From Candidatus Poribacteria bacterium (GTDB lineage Bacteria > Poribacteria > WGA-4E > UBA9662), in the NCBI GenBank assembly GCA_002729015.1, contig PBVO01000016.1, forward strand, positions 34,646-52,439: a stretch of DNA of 17,794 nt, given 5' to 3'. Position 1 is the first letter of the stretch. Each line of letters opens with the position of its first letter. Both the position numbers and the translations under genes were made by a program. Below are positions 7,249 through 14,788 of the stretch, in pieces. Under the pieces are notes generated by a model. That model saw nothing but the letters and a program-made list of their open reading frames with translations, was not told the DNA's origin and made no database searches.

Positions 7249-8414
7249 ACAAATTCCTTCATAGCCTCGTTGTAAGAAGATGTTATGGCAGAATGAGAGA
7301 ATCTTTCTTTAATTTTTCCCTGTAAGTCTTTGGCCCACTTTGTTGGAATTTCAGACTTTTCATAGAACTTTCTAACCTTCTTCTTAGCATCTTTCTCACT
7401 AACGCTTGCCCATCTAGATCCTTCGACAAATATTTGATGATCGATTCTAGATGGATGAATAGGAGATAATACGTGCTCTACACCGATAAACTTCCCTAAA
7501 CCTAAGAAGTCCATATGACCTGACCAGTTAGTTGCAATAACTGGTAATCCGCTAGCAGCTGCTTCCAGCAAAGGAAGACCAAAACCCTCCCCTCTTGTTA
7601 GCGACACCATCGCCTTAATCTTTGGGTGTAGATAGAGACGAGCAATTTCTTCTTCTGATAGATTTCCGTGCAAAAGATAGATTTTTGGTCCCTTTCTATC
7701 TCCTCTTACTTGATGAAGTAATTGTGTTAAAGTTTTGGATGTTACTGCTTTGTCAATTTTCGTAGCTCGTCCTGAATTTACCTTTAGGACAATCCCTACA
7801 TTTTCATTGTCAGCGAACTCTTCACACAGCCACTTTACTGTGTAGAATAGATTTTTTCGATCATTCTCCGGATTGTTACCGGTAAACTGGCCAAAAACTA
7901 AAAAGTTAAAGTCTGTCTGAAAGTCGACATCCAAGGGCTCTAGATCGGGTGAATCAATTACATTATAGTAAGATTCAGAAACTACAACGACGGGCGTCGT
8001 TAGTTGACCCGACGATATCAAAACGTTCTTAGTATGCTGTGACGGGACTATTACTAAGTCCATTGTATTGCAGTTTTGAATCCACGACGGATGACATCTA
8101 TCTGTTTCGACTGCTGCTGTTACACCTACATTAAACTGCGCAATATTTGGGTCCCATTCATTTGGTAACTGTATCTGGAATGATATATCGAACTTAGATT
8201 GCTGAGTTGGATCTACAGATCTCGCCATGATTTGACCGACCAGACCATCCTTGTCGTCTTTGTTGATAAGCCACGGTGTAACACCCCAAGGCAAGCACTG
8301 GGCAGATACTTCAAAATCTTCTCTAGATAGTGCCCATTCAAAAAGTTGTCTAGAGTGCACTCCGTATCCTGATATTGTCAAAAGAGGGGCTCTAACTATT
8401 ACTTTCTTCTTCAT
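7245..8414 (-). CDS. Glycosyltransferase family 4 (GT-B fold)
   Basis: A 389-residue retaining-type glycosyltransferase of the group-1/GT4 kind, expected to move a sugar from a nucleotide donor. The N-terminal domain has a short Gly-rich donor-domain loop (PLLTISGYGVHSR, 10-22). The C-terminal Rossmann-like domain has FNFLVFGQFTGNNPENDRKN (169-188), a lysine-containing strand VLKVN (209-213), and the diagnostic EX7E motif in GEGFGLPLLEAAASGLPVIAT (275-295; E276 and E284). The end is basic. Start ATG 8412-8414 follows GGAG by 8 bp; the preceding GT gene stops 1 bp upstream, and the next gene overlaps by ATGA. A paralogous GT4 directly precedes it, so the pair may add consecutive sugars. Acceptor and donor cannot be read from sequence. 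Confidence 0.88.
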   Translation of the reverse strand: MKKKVIVRAPLLTISGYGVHSRQLFEWALSREDFEVSAQCLPWGVTPWLINKDDKDGLVGQIMARSVDPTQQSKFDISFQIQLPNEWDPNIAQFNVGVTAAVETDRCHPSWIQNCNTMDLVIVPSQHTKNVLISSGQLTTPVVVVSESYYNVIDSPDLEPLDVDFQTDFNFLVFGQFTGNNPENDRKNLFYTVKWLCEEFADNENVGIVLKVNSGRATKIDKAVTSKTLTQLLHQVRGDRKGPKIYLLHGNLSEEEIARLYLHPKIKAMVSLTRGEGFGLPLLEAAASGLPVIATNWSGHMDFLGLGKFIGVEHVLSPIHPSRIDHQIFVEGSRWASVSEKDAKKKVRKFYEKSEIPTKWAKDLQGKIKERFSHSAITSSYNEAMKEFV

Positions 8415-8415
8415 C

Positions 8416-9669
8416 TTATATCTCCTTGAGTACCCATGGTTTTTGCCTATCTTTCCAGTTTTCTGCTAAGTCTAGAAGAGATTCGTGCCAAAGATCTATT
8501 GTTGTATCCAGCGCAAACTCAGACTGAACATATGAACGAGCCTTTTCTCCTAACTTCTTTCTTCCTTCTGGCCCCTCTTCGTACATCTTCAAAAGAGCAT
8601 CTGAGATTGTCTCTACTGAGACATAGTCTTCATAGATAAACGGCACATTTTGTGATCCTACAAGCGATTGAAACTCCACATCCAATCCTATTCCGTTGTG
8701 AGTTCCGTCGCGGTGGTCCTCAACTTGACGCCAAAGTCCGCCCGTCTTAGTGGCAATAATAGGTGTTCCTGTCTGCATTGCTTCTAACGTCGAAAGGCCA
8801 AAACCTTCTGCATAGCTAATGTTGACAACGCAATCTGAGATATTGTGAAGAATATTCATCTTTTCAAACTCAACACGATCTGGTGAGAAAATTATTGAAG
8901 TTTCAATTCCCAACATTTCTGCTGTTGCATATAGATTAGGGCCTTCTTGATCGTCTGGTTGAGTGTGTAATAATAGTGAAGCTTTTCTATGACCGTGCTT
9001 TGCTTCTAGCTTGTCCATAAAAAGCTTCCATGCCCACAACAAATCATTTGGTCGCTTTCTTTTCGCATTTCTATTGACCCAAAAGGCAATGAAATGATCA
9101 GCGCGGTCGGGAGAAACCACTTGAGCCCTAAATTCGGCTTTTTGTTCTTCCGGGATTGGGTAAAAAAGCTCGTTGGGCAGAGCGTGCGGTACAAAGTTTG
9201 TTTTTTCAGGGTACATGTCTCTGACAAATTTATATGTCAAATAAGAGTGACAATTGATCAGATCTGTACTTTCATACAAAACTTTGTTGTAGCTGGGCAC
9301 TGGGTGATTGTCCCATACATGCCAATAAGCTATAGGACAGACTTGATGAATTTCATCTTCCATTTCCCACAGCCAGATGAAAAATCTTGGATCTGTAAAA
9401 AGAAGAAGAATGTCTGGCTTCTCAACAGCCAGCGTAGTTCTTATAAGGTTGGGATCTCCGAATCCGTCAATTGGCTTAATAATAAAATCATCATTGATAG
9501 AGACTGTTCTATAGTCGGAGTGCTTAACAGCAGCACCGAACTGTCTAAATGACCAATGTCCAGGATACTTTCTTAAGAGGCCCTCTATAAGAAATCTAGA
9601 TTGACACCCTACGCCTGATGTGCTCAGAGCGTGATCGGCTAGCATTAAAATTTTCTTTTTTCGAATCAT
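8416..9669 (-). CDS. Glycosyltransferase family 4 (GT-B fold)
   Basis: A 417-residue GT4-type glycosyltransferase. Signals: N-terminal KILMLADHALSTSGVGCQSR (6-25), a metal-free GT-B acceptor domain with many aromatic residues around 94-125 (FFIWLWEME, AYWHVWDNHP), then a donor domain with IAFWVNRNAKRKRPNDLLWA (194-213), HTQPDD (235-240) and the EX7E motif AEGFGLSTLEAMQTGTPIIAT (287-307; E288 and E296). It starts at ATG 9667-9669; the ribosome site AAAAAGG is only 1-2 bp away, so the second Met at residue 9 is an alternative. It is the first gene after the 87-bp spacer with a candidate promoter and dyad and is followed after 1 bp by another GT4. Substrates are unknown. Confidence 0.88.
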   Translation of the reverse strand: MIRKKKILMLADHALSTSGVGCQSRFLIEGLLRKYPGHWSFRQFGAAVKHSDYRTVSINDDFIIKPIDGFGDPNLIRTTLAVEKPDILLLFTDPRFFIWLWEMEDEIHQVCPIAYWHVWDNHPVPSYNKVLYESTDLINCHSYLTYKFVRDMYPEKTNFVPHALPNELFYPIPEEQKAEFRAQVVSPDRADHFIAFWVNRNAKRKRPNDLLWAWKLFMDKLEAKHGHRKASLLLHTQPDDQEGPNLYATAEMLGIETSIIFSPDRVEFEKMNILHNISDCVVNISYAEGFGLSTLEAMQTGTPIIATKTGGLWRQVEDHRDGTHNGIGLDVEFQSLVGSQNVPFIYEDYVSVETISDALLKMYEEGPEGRKKLGEKARSYVQSEFALDTTIDLWHESLLDLAENWKDRQKPWVLKEI

Positions 9670-9756
9670 ACCTTTTTAGTCCGTTGTGCGCAGTTATGGC
9701 TTCGTTAAGAATATCATAACTGTTCTGTGACAGCAGTAAAAGATATGTCAAATTCA
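9670..9756 (-). promoter_or_regulatory. Spacer with candidate promoter and perfect 8-bp dyad before the GT4 pair
   Basis: The largest gene-free stretch in the window (87 bp). On the minus strand TTTACT (9735-9740), a 16-bp gap and TATGAT (9713-9718) resemble a sigma-70 promoter (4/6 and 5/6), predicting a start near 9706 and a 37-nt leader. A perfect inverted repeat, CAGTTATG and CATAACTG (9715-9722 and 9691-9698, loop 16 nt), overlaps the -10 box and the leader. It could be an operator or an RNA hairpin. No U-run follows it, so it is not an ordinary terminator. Confidence 0.4.
9691..9722. repeat. Inverted repeat, 8-bp arms, 16-nt loop
   Basis: Arms cagttatg (9691-9698) and cataactg (9715-9722) are perfect reverse complements. 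The right arm covers most of the candidate -10 box of the GT4 promoter; the left arm would lie in the leader RNA. Confidence 0.6.
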
Positions 9757-10614
9757 TCAGGTACAATGTTCGGTGTCTTTGAAATCACAAAACATACAAG
9801 AGTTTCTGTTCTTAAGATTGAACTGCTTCTTTACAGACTTGATCATGCTTCTCATTATCTTGAGTGCACGATCAATACTCTTTGGGCCGGCTGATACTTT
9901 TACCAGCTCGCATACATTTCCTGGCTTTGCGCCCCTCTTTAGTAGAATAAATCCGCACCTGATGTCTTTTAGGGGAATGTCATGCTTTTTTGACCAAAAG
10001 TGCTTATAAAGAATCAGCTGAGCGGTCATTAAGATATCCTGCTTCTTTTGTCTTTTCCAGCCATATGATTGGGCTGTTTTCCAGTCTAAGATCCAATATT
10101 CAAATCCTTTGCCTCTCTTTTTCGGCACCTTGATGATTGCATCTATGAAACCTTTGAATTTGACATCGCTATTTTCTATGTCTTCTCTTAGCTCTTCTTC
10201 TGCTTTTACTGTTTCCCAAGATGGGAAAGTCTTATCTAAAAATTCGGGAACATCGTTCCACATGTTAGTGGCCCACTCACACCACTCTTCAACAGGAGCA
10301 TACTTGTACCAGCCCGGCTGTTTTTCATACCACTCGGGCTCATCAAACCCATGCTTCTCCCAGGCGTCTGTAACGTCCTTAAGAATCTTTTCCCTGTCAA
10401 TAGTTTTTGTTTCTAGAAGTGACTCACAGCCCTCGTGAACTGCAGTTCCAAAATCTAAAAACGGAGATGGCTCAAAAACATCAATCTTGTCAACATAGAG
10501 AAGTTTATGACGCCATGAACATTCTTTCCAGCACTTGACCTCTGAAAATGATATGTGAGATTTCCCGGTTGGTAAGGCCGCTTCTGTATTGTCTACCACA
10601 CTTTTATTTTGCAT
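9757..10614 (-). CDS. PD-(D/E)XK nuclease, RecB/Cas4-like, probable Fe-S protein
   Basis: A 285-residue nuclease of the PD-(D/E)XK superfamily. Core motifs in order: HISFSEVKCWKECSWR (20-35), the early helix found in RecB/Cas4-type nucleases; GTAVHEGCE (56-64, H60); FKGFIDAII (153-161, D158); WILDWKTA (174-181, D177 and K179 as the D-x-K pair); QLILYKHFW (199-207, Q199). Cysteines near the N-terminus (C28, C32) and at the C-terminus (C273, C276, C284) match the split four-cysteine 4Fe-4S arrangement of AddB/Cas4 nucleases. It would cut or resect DNA in the cell, perhaps in replication, recombination or host DNA breakdown. The ATG at 10612-10614 has no Shine-Dalgarno but directly follows a consensus -10 box. 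There is no cas1/cas2 nearby, so a CRISPR role is unsupported. It is the only nucleic-acid enzyme among sugar genes. Confidence 0.88.
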   Translation of the reverse strand: MQNKSVVDNTEAALPTGKSHISFSEVKCWKECSWRHKLLYVDKIDVFEPSPFLDFGTAVHEGCESLLETKTIDREKILKDVTDAWEKHGFDEPEWYEKQPGWYKYAPVEEWCEWATNMWNDVPEFLDKTFPSWETVKAEEELREDIENSDVKFKGFIDAIIKVPKKRGKGFEYWILDWKTAQSYGWKRQKKQDILMTAQLILYKHFWSKKHDIPLKDIRCGFILLKRGAKPGNVCELVKVSAGPKSIDRALKIMRSMIKSVKKQFNLKNRNSCMFCDFKDTEHCT

Positions 10615-10633
10615 GCTTCTATTATAACATGCA
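10610..10633 (-). promoter_or_regulatory. Extended -10 promoter with flanking dyad, possible leaderless start
   Basis: The 21-bp gap before the nuclease holds TGTTATAAT on the minus strand: a perfect TATAAT (10621-10626) with the extended-minus-10 TG. A weak -35 (ATGTCA, 4/6) lies 17 bp upstream, inside the epimerase gene. Counting seven bases from the box puts +1 at 10614, the A of the nuclease ATG. Arms TGCATG (10628-10633) and CATGCA (10610-10615) form a perfect 6-bp inverted repeat around the box. Confidence 0.45.
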
Positions 10634-10635
10634 TT

Positions 10636-11511
10636 CTAAGAATTGACATTATCAAATTGACTTAATTTTTCTTTTACATAGTTTTCTAAGTCAACTTCGG
10701 GTTGCCACCCTGTAGCTTCAGTCATATCTGATATGTCAGCGAGAGTTATCCAAGCTTCGCCCGGTCGTTTCTCTATGTATTTGATCTCTTCGCTAAACAT
10801 GTTTGCTAGCTCATTAATCGAATAGTTTTTGCCTGTCCCTAGTTGGAAAACTTCTGCGTTCCATGTTCCTCTTCCTAACTTTTCAAACCCACTTACAATA
10901 TCAGAAACATGTGTAAAGTCTCGTCTTTGCTCTCCATCGCCCGTAACTGTCAAAGGAAAGCCGGCTTCAGCTTGCTTTTCGAAAACACCTACTACAGTTG
11001 CGTAAGCACCGGTGGTTGGCTGGCGATCGCCGTAAACATTGAAAAATCTAGCAATGACTGTTGACATGCCATAAACTTTGTTGTAGAGTTCACAGGTTTG
11101 TTCTCCAGTGAACTTTGCAAAAGCATATGGGTTGAGCATTGGCCCGCCATACGCAGAGCTACTGCCAGCATATACGACCTTGGCATCACATCTTCTAGCA
11201 AACTCAAGAACGCTAGCTGTTCCCAAGATATCAATAGAAAGATATGTAAGCGGATCCTTAAAGCTCGGCTGGATTCTAGCTAGAGCAGCCAAGTGATAAA
11301 CTAAGTCAAACTCTTTGTCTAAGTACTTGTATGTATTAAGATTTCTAACGTCGTCAATCCAGTAAGTTACATCTTCTCTCATGAATGATTTACTGCTAGA
11401 CTCTGAGCACAGATTGTCTATTACAGTCACGTCGTACCCTGAATCGGCTAAAGAGTCAACGAGATGAGATCCTACAAATCCCAGCCCGCCTGTTACCAAA
11501 ATTTTAGTCAT
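10636..11511 (-). CDS. NAD-dependent sugar-nucleotide epimerase/dehydratase (extended SDR)
   Basis: A 291-residue extended short-chain dehydrogenase of the GalE-like group, which interconverts nucleotide sugars, often by C4 epimerisation. The NAD site is TGGLGFVGSHL (7-17, GxxGxxG). The catalytic triad is visible: S117-S119 in AGSSSAYG and Y129-x3-K133 in NPYAFAKFTGE. RFFNVYGDRQ and GDGEQRRDFTHVSDI match the conserved substrate-binding region. It is somewhat shorter than GalE (about 338). It follows two UDP-sugar dehydrogenases, overlapping the second by 8 bp, so UDP-glucuronate 4-epimerase activity is a plausible guess; UDP-Glc or UDP-GlcNAc epimerase are alternatives. The ATG at 11509-11511 has only a distant GGAAGGG, so translational coupling may matter. 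Confidence 0.85.
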   Translation of the reverse strand: MTKILVTGGLGFVGSHLVDSLADSGYDVTVIDNLCSESSSKSFMREDVTYWIDDVRNLNTYKYLDKEFDLVYHLAALARIQPSFKDPLTYLSIDILGTASVLEFARRCDAKVVYAGSSSAYGGPMLNPYAFAKFTGEQTCELYNKVYGMSTVIARFFNVYGDRQPTTGAYATVVGVFEKQAEAGFPLTVTGDGEQRRDFTHVSDIVSGFEKLGRGTWNAEVFQLGTGKNYSINELANMFSEEIKYIEKRPGEAWITLADISDMTEATGWQPEVDLENYVKEKLSQFDNVNS

Positions 11512-12367
11512 CGCTTACTGCCCTTCCTGACATTGTTTCCCAGTCTCTGTCAGACCTTAGGTAATTATTCTTGTCTTGCACAGCTTCTAGAAGATCAGAT
11601 GTTACACCATTCTTATTGCCATAATAAATCATTGCTGACAGATCTTTAGGGAAGCAGTGCCCACCGAAGCCAAAGTCTCCATCTGGACCCGGTACAGAAA
11701 GGTGACTCTTTCCAATTCTATTGTCATAAAGTGCATACTCACAGACTTTGTCGTAGTCTATTCCCGTTGAATCGCATATTTGATACATCTCGTTAGCAAA
11801 TGTCACCTTGGTAGCTAAGAAGCAGTTAATAAAGTACTTTGTCATTTCAGCTGTCTCCCTCTTGGTTATCACAATAGGGATTGAAGGAAATGCTTTTCTA
11901 AACATGCTCTTAACTTTTTTAGCATGGGCACACTTTACGCTTGGATCGCCTCCGACGATTATCCTTGTTTGATTCTTGAAATCATCAAAAGAATTTGCCT
12001 CTGTTAGAAACTCAGGGCTGAATACTACAGGGCATACACTGGCATGATTGTTGGCAATTCTGGTCGTTGTACCGGGTGGGATTGTTGATTTTAACACCAG
12101 AACCGGCCTGTTTCGATCCGGATCGGTTCGAGCATCTGCATCGATACCCTCTACTACTGACTCTAATAATCGTGTATCACACTCGCCAGATTTTCTCATT
12201 GGCGTCGGAATGCATACAAAGATGATGTCTGACTTTCTACAGACTTCTTGGTGTGTGCTATTACATTTGGTCTCATCGATATCATATGTCAATACTTTGT
12301 GATAGTCTTTGAGGCCCTCTCTAATTGCTGAACCTACAAAACCCTGGCCTATGATGCCCACATTCAT
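11504..12367 (-). CDS. Shortened UDP-glucose/GDP-mannose dehydrogenase family protein
   Basis: A 287-residue member of the UDP-glucose/GDP-mannose dehydrogenase family. The NAD site is GIIGQGFVGSA (4-14). IPTPMRKSGECD (53-64), LKSTIPPGTT (92-101) and SPEFLTEAN (117-125, E119) match family motifs. The catalytic lysine lies in FLATKVTFANEM (183-194, K187) and the catalytic cysteine in FGFGGHCFPKDL (232-243, C238). The protein ends 49 residues after the cysteine, whereas full enzymes (about 390-440) continue with a third, nucleotide-sugar-binding domain. The stop overlaps the epimerase start, so this is not simple loss by a frameshift. It starts 1 nt inside the previous dehydrogenase's stop (TAATG), with AGGAG upstream. 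Active-site residues look intact. Substrate is unknown. Confidence 0.85.
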   Translation of the reverse strand: MNVGIIGQGFVGSAIREGLKDYHKVLTYDIDETKCNSTHQEVCRKSDIIFVCIPTPMRKSGECDTRLLESVVEGIDADARTDPDRNRPVLVLKSTIPPGTTTRIANNHASVCPVVFSPEFLTEANSFDDFKNQTRIIVGGDPSVKCAHAKKVKSMFRKAFPSIPIVITKRETAEMTKYFINCFLATKVTFANEMYQICDSTGIDYDKVCEYALYDNRIGKSHLSVPGPDGDFGFGGHCFPKDLSAMIYYGNKNGVTSDLLEAVQDKNNYLRSDRDWETMSGRAVSDD

Positions 12368-13224
12368 TATTCTTCTCTCCTTGATCTTATGTCCTTTATT
12401 CGCTTGTTAGACTTCAACACTTCTTTTATTAGATCAGCTGAGTAGCCATATTTTTCTGCAGTTGTTACCAAAGCATTAGTATCTTTGGGTAAACATTTTC
12501 CTGCAAAGGGTGCTTTGTTTTCTGGGAATACTGCGGTATGCATTGGATTGATTCTTGGGTCAAGAAGCCACAACTCTCTTACCTCGTTGTAGTCAATATC
12601 CATAGCACTACAAATTTCACTCATTTCATAGCAGAAAACAATTTTTGATGCATAAAATATGTTCTCCATATACTTTGCCATTTCGGCTGCGTCAGACGTC
12701 GTCTGTCGATACTGCTTAGTAGGACCCACAACAGGCATATAGAGGTCTATGAAAGCGCTGGTATCCTTAGGGTTGCCGCCGAAAGTAAAAAATGGTGTAC
12801 ACTTAACATCAGTATGAAAGTCGTAAGGAGTCCAGTATGAAGATTCTCCACAATACTCTGGTGCGAAAACTATTCTCTTTTCGTAAGTTTCTCTTAGTCT
12901 GGCAGTTGTCCCTACTGAAACTGTTGACTTGATAAGAATTAGGGGCGTCTTGAGCCACTCAATTGCGTCTTCAACTAAGCTGGCATCGCACTCCCCGTCA
13001 TCAGAAGCCGGTGTGGGTACACAAACAATTCCGTATTCGCATGTGTTAATCTCATTTCTACTTACAAACGATACATTTTCATGATGCTCAACATCACAAA
13101 TATTAGAACCAGGATCAGCTGGATCATATGCAGGATCGTATACTAGCACACTATAGTGATTTCGAAAAAATCTGGCCATGGCTTTACCCACGTACCCGAA
13201 GCCAACAATTCCAACTTTTTTCAT
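12367..13224 (-). CDS. Shortened UDP-glucose/GDP-mannose dehydrogenase family protein (second copy)
   Basis: A 285-residue protein of the same family as its downstream neighbour but clearly diverged from it. NAD site GIVGFGYVGKA (5-15), VPTPASDDGECD (69-80), IKSTVSVGTT (98-107), APEYCGES (121-128, E123), catalytic lysine in FYASKIVFCYEM (190-201, K194), catalytic cysteine in FAGKCLPKDTN (240-250, C244). As in the other copy the third nucleotide-sugar-binding domain is absent: only 41 residues follow the cysteine. It overlaps the glycosyltransferase before it by ATGA and the next dehydrogenase by 1 nt, and has AGGAG 6 bp before the ATG. The pair may act as a heteromer or on different sugars; both are inferences. 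Confidence 0.85.
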   Translation of the reverse strand: MKKVGIVGFGYVGKAMARFFRNHYSVLVYDPAYDPADPGSNICDVEHHENVSFVSRNEINTCEYGIVCVPTPASDDGECDASLVEDAIEWLKTPLILIKSTVSVGTTARLRETYEKRIVFAPEYCGESSYWTPYDFHTDVKCTPFFTFGGNPKDTSAFIDLYMPVVGPTKQYRQTTSDAAEMAKYMENIFYASKIVFCYEMSEICSAMDIDYNEVRELWLLDPRINPMHTAVFPENKAPFAGKCLPKDTNALVTTAEKYGYSADLIKEVLKSNKRIKDIRSRREE

Positions 13225-13865
13225 TTTTTCTCCTGAAGCATTTCGTCGTATTTCTTTACTTCTTCAATATTATTCGTCCGATTTCGACTGTGAATTCTAT
13301 AACGATATAAGGGCATTGGAAGGTGGAAGAGCTGAAACTTTTTAAGGAATCTGCTTATCAAATCGTGCCCTTCTCTCATTTTGTAATCTTCGTCATAGAA
13401 GTTGATGTCACACAAAGACTCGTAAGTAAACATTACGGCACATGCAATGGGATCATCTTTGCCAGAGCAGTTTTCTACAAGAACACCCACTTCATTAACC
13501 TTAGTGTAATCACACGCTATAGCCTGATAGTTTCGATTCATATCTAAGAATCTTGAAAGTGTTTCTAGAAAATACTTGGACACGTAGTCATCACTGTCAA
13601 CTCGTACAAAGTATCGGCCACGGGCACACTTAAGAATTTTGTTTAATGATGCAGGTAATCCTAAGTTCTTTTCATTATTGATAAGCCGGATGTTGAGATC
13701 GTTGCGCATATTATCACAAACATCTTCTAAGCGTGTACCGGGCTCATCGTTTACAATAATGACTTCAAATTTTTCTTTTGATAGCGTCTGACTTGCCAGG
13801 CTTCGAAGACATCTATACAGCCACTCTTTTTGCTTATAGCAGCATATCGCAACTGTTACTTTCAT
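13221..13865 (-). CDS. Glycosyltransferase family 2 (GT-A fold)
   Basis: A 214-residue inverting-type GT2. The N-terminal strand-loop VTVAICCYKQKEWLYRCLRS (3-22), the donor-binding VIIVND (35-40), and the metal-binding VDSDDY (89-94, DxD at D90/D92) are typical, as is NNEKNLGLPASLN (63-75). REGHDLISRFLK (about 163-174) takes the position of the usual ED/base motif and YRYRIHSRNRT is a common ending. It is short for the family and has no membrane segment, so it is probably soluble or membrane-peripheral. Overlaps both neighbours by ATGA. The ribosome site is weak (AAGAAG), suggesting coupling. It may attach the sugar made by the neighbouring synthase and cytidylyltransferase, but this is inference. 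Confidence 0.87.
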   Translation of the reverse strand: MKVTVAICCYKQKEWLYRCLRSLASQTLSKEKFEVIIVNDEPGTRLEDVCDNMRNDLNIRLINNEKNLGLPASLNKILKCARGRYFVRVDSDDYVSKYFLETLSRFLDMNRNYQAIACDYTKVNEVGVLVENCSGKDDPIACAVMFTYESLCDINFYDEDYKMREGHDLISRFLKKFQLFHLPMPLYRYRIHSRNRTNNIEEVKKYDEMLQEKK

Positions 13866-14788
13866 TTCTTCTTTATTTTCCTAGACTTCTTTACCAGGTC
13901 TAGAGTAGTTAAAAGAGCCTTTGTTTGACTCTCTTTAGTAGCACCTGCAACATGCGGTGTTATAACAACCTTATCTGTCCTTTTAGATAAGGATAAAATG
14001 GGAGACTTTTTAAGAGCAGCTATATTTTGTTCATTGCGTAAAACATCTGCTCCGTAAAGAATACCCGCTTCTTTGACGAGCCAGACAATATAGTCTTCGT
14101 CAACTACTTCACCCCTCGAAGTATTTACAACAATAGTACCCGGATTAATTCTGTCCCAGACACCTGGTTTGATCATACCCGCAGTTTCTTTTGTTAGGGC
14201 ACAATTAATAGAGATAGTATCACACTCTGTCAAATCTTTCAGGCTTTTAACTTTAGTATACGAATAGTTGTTCACGTATGGGTCATAATAGCACACGTTC
14301 ATCCCAAATGTCGATGCATACTTTGCTATCTTAGTTCCAATTCTTCCTAAGCCCACAACTCCGATGGTCTTTCCGTGAAGCTCGTTGGATCGAAGAAACA
14401 GCTCGTTAGTGTTAGACCTCCATCCAGCAGTAGCATTAACGGCATTTGTAAACTTTCTCGTTAAGTTCATTATGTGTAGCCATGTAAACTCTGCTGATGC
14501 GTGGATATCCTCCAAAGACTTTTTGTTGTCCAGCAAGCATGTCACATTGATCCCCTTCTTTTTTAGACCCGCGACATCAATATGATTTGTGCCGGTTGAA
14601 GGAGTTCCCACCACTTTCAAGCTTTTGTACTTTTCAAAGTATGCTGTATCCAAAAACTCACTAGTGCCCGGATTTACAATTACTGCTTGCGGATCTTCAT
14701 CACATAGCGTCATTTTTCTGGATTCTAGAATTCTATCTAGTTCTTGATGACCTAAAAAATTTACTGGACACTCGAGCTTAACTCTCAT
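13862..14788 (-). CDS. D-isomer-specific 2-hydroxyacid dehydrogenase
   Basis: A 308-residue NAD(P)-dependent dehydrogenase of the D-2-hydroxyacid family (SerA-like without ACT domain). Dinucleotide site VVGLGRIGTK (144-153, GxGxxG) followed by YDP (168-170, D170 favouring NAD). Catalytic residues are in place: R225 in VNTSRGEVVDED, E253 in DVLRNEQ and H279 in ITPHVAGATKES. The N-terminal substrate domain carries VVGTPSTGTNHID (59-71). It begins one base into the upstream stop (TAATG) with AGGAG upstream. Dehydrogenases of this group occur in surface-sugar clusters beside cytidylyltransferases; reduction or oxidation of a keto-acid sugar precursor is the natural guess, with the substrate unknown. 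The C-terminus is lysine-rich (KKSRKIKKK). Confidence 0.88.
   Translation of the reverse strand: MRVKLECPVNFLGHQELDRILESRKMTLCDEDPQAVIVNPGTSEFLDTAYFEKYKSLKVVGTPSTGTNHIDVAGLKKKGINVTCLLDNKKSLEDIHASAEFTWLHIMNLTRKFTNAVNATAGWRSNTNELFLRSNELHGKTIGVVGLGRIGTKIAKYASTFGMNVCYYDPYVNNYSYTKVKSLKDLTECDTISINCALTKETAGMIKPGVWDRINPGTIVVNTSRGEVVDEDYIVWLVKEAGILYGADVLRNEQNIAALKKSPILSLSKRTDKVVITPHVAGATKESQTKALLTTLDLVKKSRKIKKK

Noticed and set aside
9094..9552. Plus-strand frame of 152 codons inside a GT4 gene
   Set aside because: It lies wholly antisense to a gene with clear GT4 motifs and shows no family resemblance.
9691..9722. Intrinsic terminator before the GT4 pair
   Set aside because: The stem is AT-rich, the loop long, and no run of U follows in the minus-strand RNA.
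9757..10614. Cas4 of a CRISPR-Cas system
   Set aside because: The nuclease resembles the Cas4/RecB group, but there is no cas1, cas2 or repeat-spacer array in the window.
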